Source: Bradyrhizobium sp. 138 (GTDB lineage: Bacteria; Pseudomonadota; Alphaproteobacteria; Rhizobiales; Xanthobacteraceae). From it: a DNA stretch of 64,000 bases. Positions 8,575-17,212 of this stretch are shown piece after piece. Each line of letters starts with the position of its first letter. Positions within the stretch are counted from its first letter, which is position 1. The notes beneath the pieces were generated by a model. The model saw nothing but the letters and a program-made list of their open reading frames with translations. It made no database searches and was not told the DNA's origin. The position numbers and the translations under genes are program-made. Location: the NCBI RefSeq assembly GCF_023074075.1, contig NZ_JADPKT010000072.1, positions 1 to 64,000 of the forward strand. Reading direction: 5' to 3'.

Positions 8575-10527
8575 ATGATCCCTCATCCCCTTCGTACCCT
8601 TTCCGCAGGCGCCCTGCTGCTTGCGGGGATTCTGGTCGCCTTGCCGCCCGGGCGCGCCGCCGCCCAGGACGCCGGCGCCCTGCAGATCAGCTGGGAGGTG
8701 CGCAACCGCTTCCGCCTGTTCCGCGAGGAGCGCGACTTCCTGCTCCATGTCGAGAACGCGCGTAACCGCAACATCCTGGCCGCTGAGCAATCGCTGGAGC
8801 TCCAGAGCGAAGGCCGTGGCTGGGCCCGCAACATGGTCAACCGCCTCTGCATCGACCTCCAGGGCCGGGTCAACCAGCCCTGCACGCGCGACAACACCAA
8901 GGAAAACTACCTCACCCCGATCGACCACCCCGTCACCGTGCGCCTCATTGGCGCGGTGCCGGTCGGCGCCACCTGCGCCTGGTCGTTCGACGACGGCGAC
9001 GGCCCGCAGCAATCGACCTTCGACTGCGCCGAGCCGATCAACTTGCGTGTCCGCTACGGCAAGCAGACGGTCGCAACCGTCGACGTCTCCTCCGGCTCCG
9101 ATCCGACCCAGCGCGTCCAGACCGAGATCCAGGTCCGCGACATTTTCGTCGCCGGCCTCGGGGACAGCATCGCTTCCGGCGAAGGCAATCCGGACCGGCC
9201 GCTGGCGCTGTCGGACGAAGGCTTTTGCTTCCGCTCCTATCTCGGTACCGCCGGTGCGCAGTACTACCGTCCGAGCCGCCACGGCTTCAAGGGCGGCCGC
9301 GCCTGCGAGGCGCCGGATACGCTCGCCAACTGGCAACGCTACAGCGCGCTCTGGTTCGACGCGCCCTGCCACCGCTCGCTGTACAGCTACCAGACCCGCA
9401 CCGCGCTGGCGCTCGCGGTGCGCTACACCCACATCGCCGTCACCTATCTGCCGCTCGCCTGCACCGGCGCCAGCATCGGCAACGGGCTGCTCGGCTCGCA
9501 GCGCGCCCGCGAATGCCCACCCGGCAAGACCGGAGTCTGCAACACCAGCGTGAATGCGCAGGTCGCCGAGCTGCGCGAGGCGCTGACCGCGGCGAAGAAG
9601 CGCCAGCCCGACCGTACGCTCGACCTCGTGCTGCTCTCGGTTGGCGCCAACGACGTCTATTTCTCCGGTCTCGTCGCCGACGTGATCGTCGAGACCGCGA
9701 CCGAGCGCGCGCTGTTCCGTCGCTCCGGCGTGATGGCGAGCGTCGACGATTCTCGCGATGCACTGGCGCGCGAGCTGCCGCAGAATTTCGTCAAGCTGCG
9801 CGAGGCACTGAAGCCCCTGGTCGGCGGCGACCTTTCGCACGTGGTCTATGTCTCCTACGCCAATCCCGCGCTCGCCGATGGCGGCGTGCCCTGCCGCGGT
9901 GGCCGGGCCGGCTTCGACATCCATCCGTCCTTCAACGCCGATCCGCAGCGCCTCGCCCGCGTCTCGACCTTCGTCGACACTGAATTTCTGCCGCAGTTGA
10001 AGGGGCTCGCCACCTGCACCGGCGGCGCGCTGTGCCGCGATGTCGAAGCTGACCGCATGACCTTCGTCGATGCGCATCAGGCCGCATTCGCCGATCACGG
10101 CTTTTGCGCCCATTCGGGCAACGATCCCGAATTCGACCGCGCCTGCTTTGCCGAGAACGGCCAGAGCTTCAATCCCGATATCGTGAGCGCAGCGAGCCAG
10201 CCGATGCTGTGTGGCCGCGGCGCCTCGGAATATCGCGCCTATTTGCCTCGCGCGCGCTGGGTCCGCGACGCCAATGACAGCTATTTTGCCGCGATGACCT
10301 ATCCGCAAGGATTGCCGGCGGCGAGCCAGCCGACCGACATCCACGACGCGACCTGGGGCGTGCTCTCCGCCGTCTATGGCGGCGCCGTGCATCCGAGCGC
10401 GGAAGGCCACGCCGCGATGGCGGATGCCGCCCTGCCCGCCGCGAGCGCCGTGCTCGGCCTCGACGCCGTGCCGCCGGGCGTGACGCGGGGCTTCCTGCCG
10501 CAGCTGTTGCCGAGCGCAAGGCAGTAG
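8575..10527 (+). CDS. Secreted SGNH/GDSL-type hydrolase
   Basis: A 650-aa exported protein. A signal peptide ends near residue 31 (GRAAAQ). After a ~160-residue beta-rich N-terminal region comes SGNH block I, GLGDSIASGEGNP, with nucleophile S198. SVGANDVYFSG fits block III, and AVHPSAEGH near residue 606 supplies the catalytic histidine. SGNH enzymes cleave esters or acyl groups of lipids, polysaccharides or peptidoglycan; the substrate here is unknown. It has many cysteines, consistent with periplasmic disulfides. It is longer than typical GDSL lipases (200-350 aa) because of the N-terminal domain and insertions. Start 8575 places the signal peptide correctly. Confidence 0.85.
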   Translation: MIPHPLRTLSAGALLLAGILVALPPGRAAAQDAGALQISWEVRNRFRLFREERDFLLHVENARNRNILAAEQSLELQSEGRGWARNMVNRLCIDLQGRVNQPCTRDNTKENYLTPIDHPVTVRLIGAVPVGATCAWSFDDGDGPQQSTFDCAEPINLRVRYGKQTVATVDVSSGSDPTQRVQTEIQVRDIFVAGLGDSIASGEGNPDRPLALSDEGFCFRSYLGTAGAQYYRPSRHGFKGGRACEAPDTLANWQRYSALWFDAPCHRSLYSYQTRTALALAVRYTHIAVTYLPLACTGASIGNGLLGSQRARECPPGKTGVCNTSVNAQVAELREALTAAKKRQPDRTLDLVLLSVGANDVYFSGLVADVIVETATERALFRRSGVMASVDDSRDALARELPQNFVKLREALKPLVGGDLSHVVYVSYANPALADGGVPCRGGRAGFDIHPSFNADPQRLARVSTFVDTEFLPQLKGLATCTGGALCRDVEADRMTFVDAHQAAFADHGFCAHSGNDPEFDRACFAENGQSFNPDIVSAASQPMLCGRGASEYRAYLPRARWVRDANDSYFAAMTYPQGLPAASQPTDIHDATWGVLSAVYGGAVHPSAEGHAAMADAALPAASAVLGLDAVPPGVTRGFLPQLLPSARQ

Positions 10528-10552
10528 GGCCAGGCGCCGAGCTCTCTCCACA

Positions 10553-10640
10553 CGTCATTGCGAGCGCAGCGAAGCAATCCAGAATCCCTCCGCGGAAAAA
10601 TTCCTGGATTGCTTCGTCGCGAGAGCTCCTCACAATGACG
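10553..10640. repeat. Palindromic repeat, family A
   Basis: An 88-base palindrome (CGTCATTGCGAGCGCAGCG ... CTCCTCACAATGACG) 26 bases after the SGNH gene's stop codon. It may act as a 3' hairpin for that transcript. Confidence 0.8.
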
Positions 10641-10711
10641 AGTGCTGAGCTCGCGTCTCGTCACCTCACCAATCGTTCCCCCCGACCTGCCGTTCCATCA
10701 ATCCAAAAACG

Positions 10712-10741
10712 GCATCGATCGATACTGCCTTGAACTTGGAC
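10712..10741 (+). promoter_or_regulatory. Box shared with the kdgD promoter region
   Basis: Thirty bases beginning GCATCGATCGATAC and ending ACTTGGAC, 66 bases before the transporter start. 23 of the 30 positions match the sequence at 13202-13231 upstream of kdgD. The core ATCGATCGAT is palindromic, as expected of a LysR-type operator. The match is seen; regulation by the adjacent LysR protein is inferred. Confidence 0.5.
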
Positions 10742-10807
10742 ACTTTGCCGCGCGCGCCTCTAGGACTCGTCTCGGGGAAACGGGCCGAGACTTAAGGGAG
10801 GCGCCTG

Positions 10808-12160
10808 ATGAGCGCAGTGGTGTCCGCAGCGGACGTGAGGAGGTCTCGCGTCAGGCTGTTCATCGTGACCATGTTGTTCCTGGTCACCACCGTCAATTAT
10901 GCCGACCGCGCCACGCTGTCGATCGCTGGCCCCGCGCTCTCCAAGGAGCTGCATCTCGATCCCGTCGCCATGGGATGGATCTTCTCGGCCTTCGGCTGGT
11001 CCTATGTCGTGGCGCAGGTGCCGGGCGGCTGGCTGCTCGACCGTTACGGCTCGCGCCTCGTCTATGCCTTCAGCATCATCATCTGGTCGCTGTTCACGCT
11101 GATGCAGGGCTGGGTCGGCTTCCTCAGCGCCGGCGCGGCCGTCGCCGTGCTGTTCGCGCTCCGCCTCCTTGTCGGCGTCGCGGAAGCGCCCTCCTTCCCC
11201 GCCAATGCGCGCATCGTCGCGGCCTGGTTTCCGGGCAACGAGCGCGGCACCGCGTCGGCCTTCTTCAACTCGGGTCAGTATTTCGCCACCGTGATCTTCG
11301 CGCCGCTGATGGGCTGGATCGCGCATGCTTACGGCTGGCGCTTCGTGTTCTTCGTGATGGGCGCGCTCGGCATCGTCATGGGCTTCGTCTGGCTCAAGAC
11401 GATTTACGGACCGAAGGAGCATCCTTCGATCAACGACGCCGAGTTCGAGTACATCAAGGAGGGCGGCGCGCTGGTCGATCTCGACGCGCCCAAGAACGAT
11501 CTGCCGCGCGCACGTGCGCCCGAGACCGGCTCGGGATGGGACCACATCCGCCAGCTGCTCTCCAACCGCATGATGCTCGGCGTCTATCTCGGCCAGTACT
11601 GCATCAACACGCTGACCTATTTCTTCCTGACCTGGTTTCCGGTCTATCTCGTCAAGGAGCGCGGCCTGTCGATCCTGCAAGCCGGCTTCGTGGCGACGCT
11701 GCCGGCGCTGTGCGGCTTCATCGGCGGCGTGCTCGGCGGCATCATCTCAGACGCGATCCTGCGCAGGACCGGCTCGCTGACCATGGCGCGCAAGATCCCT
11801 ATCGTCGGCGGCATGCTGCTGTCGATGTCGATCATCGCCTGCAACTATGTCGACGGACAGGCTCTGGTGGTCGGCTTCATGGCGCTTGCCTTCTTCGGCA
11901 AGGGCATCGGCGCGCTCGGCTGGGCGGTCGTCTCCGACACCTCGCCGAAGGAAGCCGGCGGCGTCTCCGGCGGCCTGTTCAACACCTTCGGCAACCTCTC
12001 CTCGATCACCACGCCGATCGTGATCGGCTACATCCTGGCCGCGACCGGCTCGTTCAACGGCGCGCTGGTGTTCGTCGGCCTCAACGCGCTGGTGGCGGCG
12101 TTCGCCTATCTCGTCATCGTCGGCAAGATCGAGCGGGTGGCGCTCAAACGTTCCTCCTGA
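10808..12160 (+). CDS. MFS aldarate (glucarate/galactarate-type) transporter
   Basis: A 450-aa major facilitator of the anion:cation symporter (ACS) family, with 12 predicted helices. Hallmarks are the early NYADRATLSIAGPAL motif, typical of GudP/GarP/hexuronate transporters, and GGWLLDRYGSR in loop 2-3. The following genes encode glucarate and galactarate degradation, so D-glucarate and/or galactarate is the likely substrate, imported with protons. A GGGAGGC ribosome site precedes the ATG. The transcript ends at the terminator at 12193. Confidence 0.85.
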   Translation: MSAVVSAADVRRSRVRLFIVTMLFLVTTVNYADRATLSIAGPALSKELHLDPVAMGWIFSAFGWSYVVAQVPGGWLLDRYGSRLVYAFSIIIWSLFTLMQGWVGFLSAGAAVAVLFALRLLVGVAEAPSFPANARIVAAWFPGNERGTASAFFNSGQYFATVIFAPLMGWIAHAYGWRFVFFVMGALGIVMGFVWLKTIYGPKEHPSINDAEFEYIKEGGALVDLDAPKNDLPRARAPETGSGWDHIRQLLSNRMMLGVYLGQYCINTLTYFFLTWFPVYLVKERGLSILQAGFVATLPALCGFIGGVLGGIISDAILRRTGSLTMARKIPIVGGMLLSMSIIACNYVDGQALVVGFMALAFFGKGIGALGWAVVSDTSPKEAGGVSGGLFNTFGNLSSITTPIVIGYILAATGSFNGALVFVGLNALVAAFAYLVIVGKIERVALKRSS

Positions 12161-12192
12161 GGGCTCCCATGGGAGCTTGACCAGGCAACTCA

Positions 12193-12226
12193 ACGGCGGC
12201 CCTCAAAAGCCGCCGTCTTTGTTTTT
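12193..12226 (+). terminator. Rho-independent terminator after the MFS gene
   Basis: An 8-bp GC stem (ACGGCGGC / GCCGCCGT) with an 8-base loop is followed by CTTTGTTTTT. It separates the transporter transcript from the LysR gene. Confidence 0.85.
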
Positions 12227-12285
12227 GGGGGTAATCGATGCTAGAAGTGCCAGGGAAACGCCTTATTCATCTAAGGCATGTATCG

Positions 12286-13191
12286 ATGTTCGACCTCAAC
12301 CAGCTCCGCTGTTTCGTCACGGTGGCGGAGGAATTGCATTTCGGCCGCGCCGCCGCGCGGCTGAACATGACGCAGCCGCCGCTGTCCCGGCAGATCCAGG
12401 TGCTCGAGCACATCATCGACGCGCCGCTGCTGGAGCGCACCAGCCGTTCGGTGCGCCTCACGCCTGCGGGGCGCAGCTTCCTGCCGGAGGCGCGCCGCAT
12501 CCTCAAGCTTGCGGAAAGCGCGTCGCAAGTCGCCCGCCGCATCGCGCTCGGCAAGACCGGCTCGGTGAAGATCGGCTTCACTGCGGCCGCCGCCTATGGC
12601 TTCCTGCCGGAACTGGTCGCAGCCTGCCGCGCAAAACTGCCCGAGGTCGATTTCTCGCTGAAGGAGATGGTGTCGGGCGACCAGTTCGAGGCGCTGACCT
12701 CGGGCCAGATCGACGCGGGCCTGCTCAGGCCGCCGATCGCGCGTCCCGAACTTGCCAGCCGCCGCGTCGTCGCCGAGCCCCTGCTCGCCGCGATCCCGAA
12801 GAAGCATCCGCTCGCCAATGCCGACAGCATCACCATCAAGGATTTCGACGACCAGCCCTTCGTGATGTATTCGCCCTATGAGAGCCGCTACTTCCACGAT
12901 CTCCTGGTGGCGCAATTCACCCGCGCCGACGTGCTGCCGCGCTATGTCCAGCATCTCAGCCAGATCCACTCGATCCTGGCCATGGTGCGCGCCGGCCTCG
13001 GGCTTGCCATCGTGCCGGCCGCGGCTGCAGGCCTGAAGATCTCCGACGTCCGGCTACGCCCGCTGAAGCTGCGGGGCCGCGTGCCGGTCGAGTTGTTCAT
13101 GGTCTGGCGCCGCGACGACGAGAATCCGCTGCTCTCGGCACTGGTCAAAATCGCCGGTGAACTGTCCTCCGCGGAGGTGGCGGAGGATTGA
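12286..13191 (+). CDS. LysR-type regulator of the aldarate locus
   Basis: A 301-aa LysR-type transcription regulator. An N-terminal winged helix (residues 1-60) has the classic FVTVAEELHFGRAAARL and QPPLSRQIQ signature, followed by a periplasmic-binding-like effector domain (about 90-290). The start at 12286 gives the standard MFDLNQLRCF N-terminus; an upstream ATG at 12238 would add an atypical extension. It lies between transporter and catabolic genes on the same strand, so it probably responds to an aldarate or a keto-deoxy intermediate and controls both flanking transcripts. Related ATCGAT-containing boxes precede those units. Confidence 0.9.
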   Translation: MFDLNQLRCFVTVAEELHFGRAAARLNMTQPPLSRQIQVLEHIIDAPLLERTSRSVRLTPAGRSFLPEARRILKLAESASQVARRIALGKTGSVKIGFTAAAAYGFLPELVAACRAKLPEVDFSLKEMVSGDQFEALTSGQIDAGLLRPPIARPELASRRVVAEPLLAAIPKKHPLANADSITIKDFDDQPFVMYSPYESRYFHDLLVAQFTRADVLPRYVQHLSQIHSILAMVRAGLGLAIVPAAAAGLKISDVRLRPLKLRGRVPVELFMVWRRDDENPLLSALVKIAGELSSAEVAED

Positions 13192-13201
13192 TGCTCAATC
13201 C

Positions 13202-13231
13202 GCATCGGTCGATATAGGCTTTGGCTTGGAC
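13202..13231 (+). promoter_or_regulatory. Box shared with the transporter promoter region
   Basis: Starts GCATCGGTCGATAT and ends GCTTGGAC. It matches 10712-10741 at 23 of 30 positions and lies about 90 bases before the kdgD start. It is a candidate LysR operator for the catabolic operon. Confidence 0.5.
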
Positions 13232-13322
13232 CCGCATCGAACGGTCTCCTAAACCACGGCGCATGGACGCGCCGGCCTTAAGGCCCGTGTCCTCCACAAC
13301 ACGCACGAAGGGAACAGCGCCC

Positions 13323-14267
13323 GTGAGCAAGATGACCCCGCAGGAGATGGCCAAGAAGATCGGATCCGGCCTCCTGTCCTTTCCCGTCACGCCGTTTAGG
13401 GCGGACTACTCCTTCGACGAGGCGACCTACCGCGCCAACATGGACTGGCTGTGCGGCTACGACGTTGCCGGCCTGTTTGCCGCCGGCGGCACCGGCGAGT
13501 TCTTCTCGCTGACGCCATCGGAGGTTCCGCAGGTCGTCAAGGTTGCCGTCGACGAGACCAAGGGCCGCGTGCCCGTGCTCGCCGGCACCGGCTACGGCAC
13601 CGCGATCGCCCGCGAGATCGCGATTGGGGCCCAGAAAGCCGGCGCCGACGGCCTGTTGCTGCTGCCGCCCTATCTCACCCATGCCGAGCAGGACGGCCTC
13701 GCCGCCCATGTCGAGGCGGTCTGCGCCGCCGTGAAGATCGGCGTCATCGTCTACAACCGTGACAACGCCATCCTCCAGCCCGACACGCTCGCGCGCCTTG
13801 CCGAGCGCTGCCCGAACCTCGTCGGCTACAAGGACGGCATCGGCGACATCGAGCTGATGACCCGCGTCTACACCAAGCTCGGCGACCGCCTGACCTATGT
13901 CGGCGGCCTGCCGACGGCCGAGACCTTCGCCCTGCCCTATCTCGACATGGGCGTGACGACCTATTCCTCGGCCGTCTTCAACTTCGTGCCGGAATTCGCC
14001 ACCAATTTCTACACGGCCGTGCGCAAGCGCGACCACGCCACGATCCAGGCCGGGTTGAAGGATTTCATCCTGCCGCTGATCGCGATCCGCAACCGCAAGA
14101 AGGGTTATGCGGTCTCGATCATCAAGGCGGGCATGAAGGTGATCGGCCGTGACTCCGGCCCGGTCCGCCCGCCGCTGACCGACCTCACCGAGCAGGAGGT
14201 CGCGGAGCTGACCGCGCTGGTGAAGAATCTGCCCGCCATCCCATCGTCACAACAGGCTGCAGAATAG
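13323..14267 (+). CDS. kdgD: 5-dehydro-4-deoxyglucarate dehydratase
   Basis: A 314-aa TIM-barrel enzyme of the DapA/N-acetylneuraminate lyase superfamily. It dehydrates and decarboxylates 5-keto-4-deoxy-D-glucarate to 2-oxoglutarate semialdehyde. K170 in LVGYKDGIGD is the Schiff-base lysine, and Y144 in VIVYNRDNA is the catalytic tyrosine; GTGEFFSLTPSE is the conserved loop. The GTG at 13323 is preceded at good spacing by GAAGGGA; an ATG three codons in is the alternative. It is followed after 24 bases by gudD in one operon. Confidence 0.93.
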   Translation: MSKMTPQEMAKKIGSGLLSFPVTPFRADYSFDEATYRANMDWLCGYDVAGLFAAGGTGEFFSLTPSEVPQVVKVAVDETKGRVPVLAGTGYGTAIAREIAIGAQKAGADGLLLLPPYLTHAEQDGLAAHVEAVCAAVKIGVIVYNRDNAILQPDTLARLAERCPNLVGYKDGIGDIELMTRVYTKLGDRLTYVGGLPTAETFALPYLDMGVTTYSSAVFNFVPEFATNFYTAVRKRDHATIQAGLKDFILPLIAIRNRKKGYAVSIIKAGMKVIGRDSGPVRPPLTDLTEQEVAELTALVKNLPAIPSSQQAAE

Positions 14268-14291
14268 GACGACAACAAGGAGGAGCGTGCG

Positions 14292-15635
14292 ATGGCCCCA
14301 ACTGATATCTCAGGAGCACCTGTTATCACGGCGATGCAGGTGATCCCGGTCGCGGGCCGCGACAGCATGCTCCTCAACCTCAGCGGTGCACACGCACCGT
14401 TCTTCACCCGCAACATCGTCATCCTCACCGACAATGCCGGCCACACCGGCGTCGGCGAGGTGCCGGGCGGGCAGAAGATCTGGCAGACGCTCCAGGACGC
14501 CCGCGATCTCGTCATCGGCAAGACCGTCGGCGCGATGAACAACATCCTCGCCGACGTCCGCACCGCCTTCGCCGACCGCGATGCCGGCGGCCGCGGCAAG
14601 CAGACGTTTGATCTGCGCGTCATGATCCACGCGGTGACGGCGATCGAATCGGCGTTGCTCGATCTGCTCGGCCAGCACCTCAACCTGCCGGTTGCGGCGC
14701 TGCTCGGCGAGGGCCTGCAGCGCACGAGCGTCGAGACGCTGGGCTATCTCTTCTTCGTCGGCGACATCAGCAAATCCAAGCTGAACTATGTCCAGGGCGA
14801 GACCGGCAAGGCGGAATGGTTCAACCTCCGCCACCAGGAGGCGATGACGCCGGAGACTGTGGTGCGGCTCGCGGAAGCCACCCATGACCATTACGGCTTC
14901 GCCGACTTCAAGCTGAAGGGCGGCGTGCTGCGCGGTGAGCAGGAGATCGAGGCCGTCACCGCCATCGCAAAGCGCTTCCCGAACGCACGCGTCACGCTCG
15001 ATCCCAACGGCGCGTGGTCACTGGACGAGGCGATCCGGCTCTGCAAGGACATGCACGGCATCCTCGCCTATGCCGAGGACCCCTGCGGCGCGGAAGGCAG
15101 CTTCTCCGGCCGCGAGATCATGGCCGAGTTCCGCCGCGCCACGGGCTTGCCGACCGCGACCAACATGATCGCGACCGACTGGCGCCAGCTCTCCCATGCG
15201 CTGCGCCTGGGGGCGGTGGACATTCCGCTGGCCGATCCCCATTTCTGGACCATGCAGGGCTCGGTGCGCGTCGCCCAGACCTGCCGCGACAACGGCCTGA
15301 CCTGGGGCTCGCATTCCAACAACCATTTCGACATTTCGCTGGCCATGTTCACCCATGTCGGCGCCGCCGCACCCGGCAAGGTCACCGCGATCGACACCCA
15401 CTGGATCTGGCAGGACGGCCAGGCGCTGACCAAAGAGCCGCTGCAGATCAAGGGCGGCAAGATTGCCGTCCCCGACCGGCCGGGCCTTGGCATCGAAATC
15501 GACAGGGCCGCTATCGACGTGGCGCATGACCTCTACAAGCAGCATGGACTTGGCGCCCGGGATGACGCTATTGCCATGCAGGACCTGATCCCCGGCTGGA
15601 CCTTCGACGACAAGCGTCCCTGCCTTGTACGGTAA
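14292..15635 (+). CDS. gudD: Glucarate dehydratase
   Basis: A 447-aa enolase-superfamily enzyme that dehydrates D-glucarate to 5-keto-4-deoxy-D-glucarate, the kdgD substrate. The KxK motif is at K207/K209 (FKLKGG). Metal ligands follow in DPNGAW and AEDPCG, and the base dyad is D315 (LADPH) with H341 (GSHSNNHF). Length matches E. coli GudD (about 446 aa). AAGGAGGAGCG is an excellent ribosome site. Second gene of the operon, 18 bases before the dehydrogenase. Confidence 0.95.
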   Translation: MAPTDISGAPVITAMQVIPVAGRDSMLLNLSGAHAPFFTRNIVILTDNAGHTGVGEVPGGQKIWQTLQDARDLVIGKTVGAMNNILADVRTAFADRDAGGRGKQTFDLRVMIHAVTAIESALLDLLGQHLNLPVAALLGEGLQRTSVETLGYLFFVGDISKSKLNYVQGETGKAEWFNLRHQEAMTPETVVRLAEATHDHYGFADFKLKGGVLRGEQEIEAVTAIAKRFPNARVTLDPNGAWSLDEAIRLCKDMHGILAYAEDPCGAEGSFSGREIMAEFRRATGLPTATNMIATDWRQLSHALRLGAVDIPLADPHFWTMQGSVRVAQTCRDNGLTWGSHSNNHFDISLAMFTHVGAAAPGKVTAIDTHWIWQDGQALTKEPLQIKGGKIAVPDRPGLGIEIDRAAIDVAHDLYKQHGLGARDDAIAMQDLIPGWTFDDKRPCLVR

Positions 15636-15653
15636 AACACTCTGGAGGAAACG

Positions 15654-17102
15654 ATGACTGCGATCCTGAAGAACTTCATCGGCGGCGAATGGGTCGACGG
15701 CTCCGGCGTCACCAAGAACATCAACCCCTCCAACACCAACGACGTCGTCGGCGAATACGCCAAAGCCGACAAGGCGCAGACCGAGAAGGCGATCGCCGCC
15801 GCCAAGGCCGCCTTCCCCGCCTGGGCCCAGTCGACGCCGCAGGTGCGCTATGACGCGCTGAACAAGATTTCACTCGAAATCCTCGCCCGCAAGGAAGAGC
15901 TCGGCCGCCTGCTCGCGCGCGAGGAAGGCAAGACCCTGCCCGAAGGCATCGGCGAGGTCGCCCGCGCCGGCCAGATCTTTGCGTTCTTCGCCGGCGAGGC
16001 GCTGCGCCTGATCGGCGAGAAGGGCGCCTCGGTGCGTCCCGGCCTCGACGTCGAGCTCACCCGTGAGCCCGTCGGCGTCGTCGGCATGATCACGCCCTGG
16101 AATTTCCCGATCGCGATCCCGGCCTGGAAGATCGCGCCCGCGCTCTGCTACGGCAACACCGTCGTGTTCAAGCCGGCCGAGCTGGTGCCGGGCTCCGGCC
16201 ATGCGCTTGCCGAGATCATCACCCGCTCGGGCATTCCCGCCGGCGTGTTCAACCTCGTGGTCGGCTCCGGCTCGGTGGTCGGCCAGACCCTGCTCGATCA
16301 TCCCGATGTCGCAGCGATCTCCTTCACCGGCTCGGTGCAGACGGGGCGCAAGATCGCGCAGGCCTGCGTGCTCTCGAACCCGATGAAGAAATTCCAGCTC
16401 GAGATGGGCGGCAAGAATCCGCTGGTCGTGCTCGATGACGCCGACCTCAAGACCGCGGTCGAAGTCGCCGTCAACGGCGCCTATTTCTCGACCGGCCAGC
16501 GCTGCACCGCCTCGTCCCGCCTGATCGTCACCGAGGGCATCCACGACCGCTTCGTCGCGGCTGTGGCCGAGCGGCTGAACAGCCTGTCGGTCGACGACGC
16601 GCTCAAGGCCGGCGTGCATATCGGCCCCGTGGTCGACCAGAGCCAGCTCGACCAGGACCTGCGCTACATCAAGATCGGCCAGGACGAGGGCGCCAAGCTC
16701 GCCTTCGGCGGCGAGCTGCTCAAGCGCGAGACGCCCGGCCACTACCTGCAGCCGGCGCTGTTCACCGAAGCCAACAACAACATGCGCATCGCGCGCGAGG
16801 AGATCTTTGGCCCGGTCGCCGCCGTCATCCGCGCCAAGAACTACGAAGAGGCGCTGGCGATCTCCAACGACACCGAATTCGGTCTTGCGTCGGGCATCTG
16901 CACCACCAGCCTGAAATACGCCTCGCACTACAAGCGCAACAGCGAGTCCGGCATGGTGATGGTCAACCTGCCGACCGCCGGCGTCGATTATCACGTGCCG
17001 TTCGGCGGCCGGAAGGGCTCGAGCTACGGCGCCCGCGAGCAGGGCTCGTATGCGCGCGAGTTCTACACGACGGTGAAGACGGCTTATACGTTCCCGGGCT
17101 GA
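15654..17102 (+). CDS. 2-oxoglutarate semialdehyde dehydrogenase (ALDH family)
   Basis: A 482-aa NAD(P)-dependent aldehyde dehydrogenase. The catalytic cysteine is C284 (GQRCTASSR) and the general-base Glu is E250 (LEMGGKNP); the Rossmann loop FTGSVQTG and the PWNFP motif are present. Adjacent kdgD and gudD imply that it oxidises alpha-ketoglutaric semialdehyde to 2-oxoglutarate, the last step feeding the TCA cycle. GGAGGAAACG precedes the ATG. ALDH substrate cannot be proven from sequence alone; the context makes this assignment likely. Confidence 0.92.
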   Translation: MTAILKNFIGGEWVDGSGVTKNINPSNTNDVVGEYAKADKAQTEKAIAAAKAAFPAWAQSTPQVRYDALNKISLEILARKEELGRLLAREEGKTLPEGIGEVARAGQIFAFFAGEALRLIGEKGASVRPGLDVELTREPVGVVGMITPWNFPIAIPAWKIAPALCYGNTVVFKPAELVPGSGHALAEIITRSGIPAGVFNLVVGSGSVVGQTLLDHPDVAAISFTGSVQTGRKIAQACVLSNPMKKFQLEMGGKNPLVVLDDADLKTAVEVAVNGAYFSTGQRCTASSRLIVTEGIHDRFVAAVAERLNSLSVDDALKAGVHIGPVVDQSQLDQDLRYIKIGQDEGAKLAFGGELLKRETPGHYLQPALFTEANNNMRIAREEIFGPVAAVIRAKNYEEALAISNDTEFGLASGICTTSLKYASHYKRNSESGMVMVNLPTAGVDYHVPFGGRKGSSYGAREQGSYAREFYTTVKTAYTFPG

Positions 17103-17107
17103 TATCC

Positions 17108-17196
17108 GTAGGGCGGGTTAGCACCAGCGTAACCCGCCTCTTGGTTCCGAGCGTTGAGAGAAGCGGCGGGTTACGCCTTCGGCTAACCCGCCCTAC
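17108..17196. repeat. Palindromic repeat between the dehydrogenase and garD
   Basis: Perfect 15-bp arms (GTAGGGCGGGTTAGC at 17108-17122, complement at 17182-17196) surround further pairing arms (GTAACCCGCC / GGCGGGTTAC). It sits inside an operon, between stop and ribosome site, so it may stabilise or attenuate the mRNA. Confidence 0.8.
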
Positions 17197-17212
17197 AAGA
17201 CGGAGTCCTCCC

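Noticed and set aside
8548..10551. A minus-strand open frame of 667 codons antisense to the SGNH hydrolase
   Set aside because: Arg/Ala/Gly-rich shadow without domains. The plus frame has a signal peptide and all catalytic blocks.
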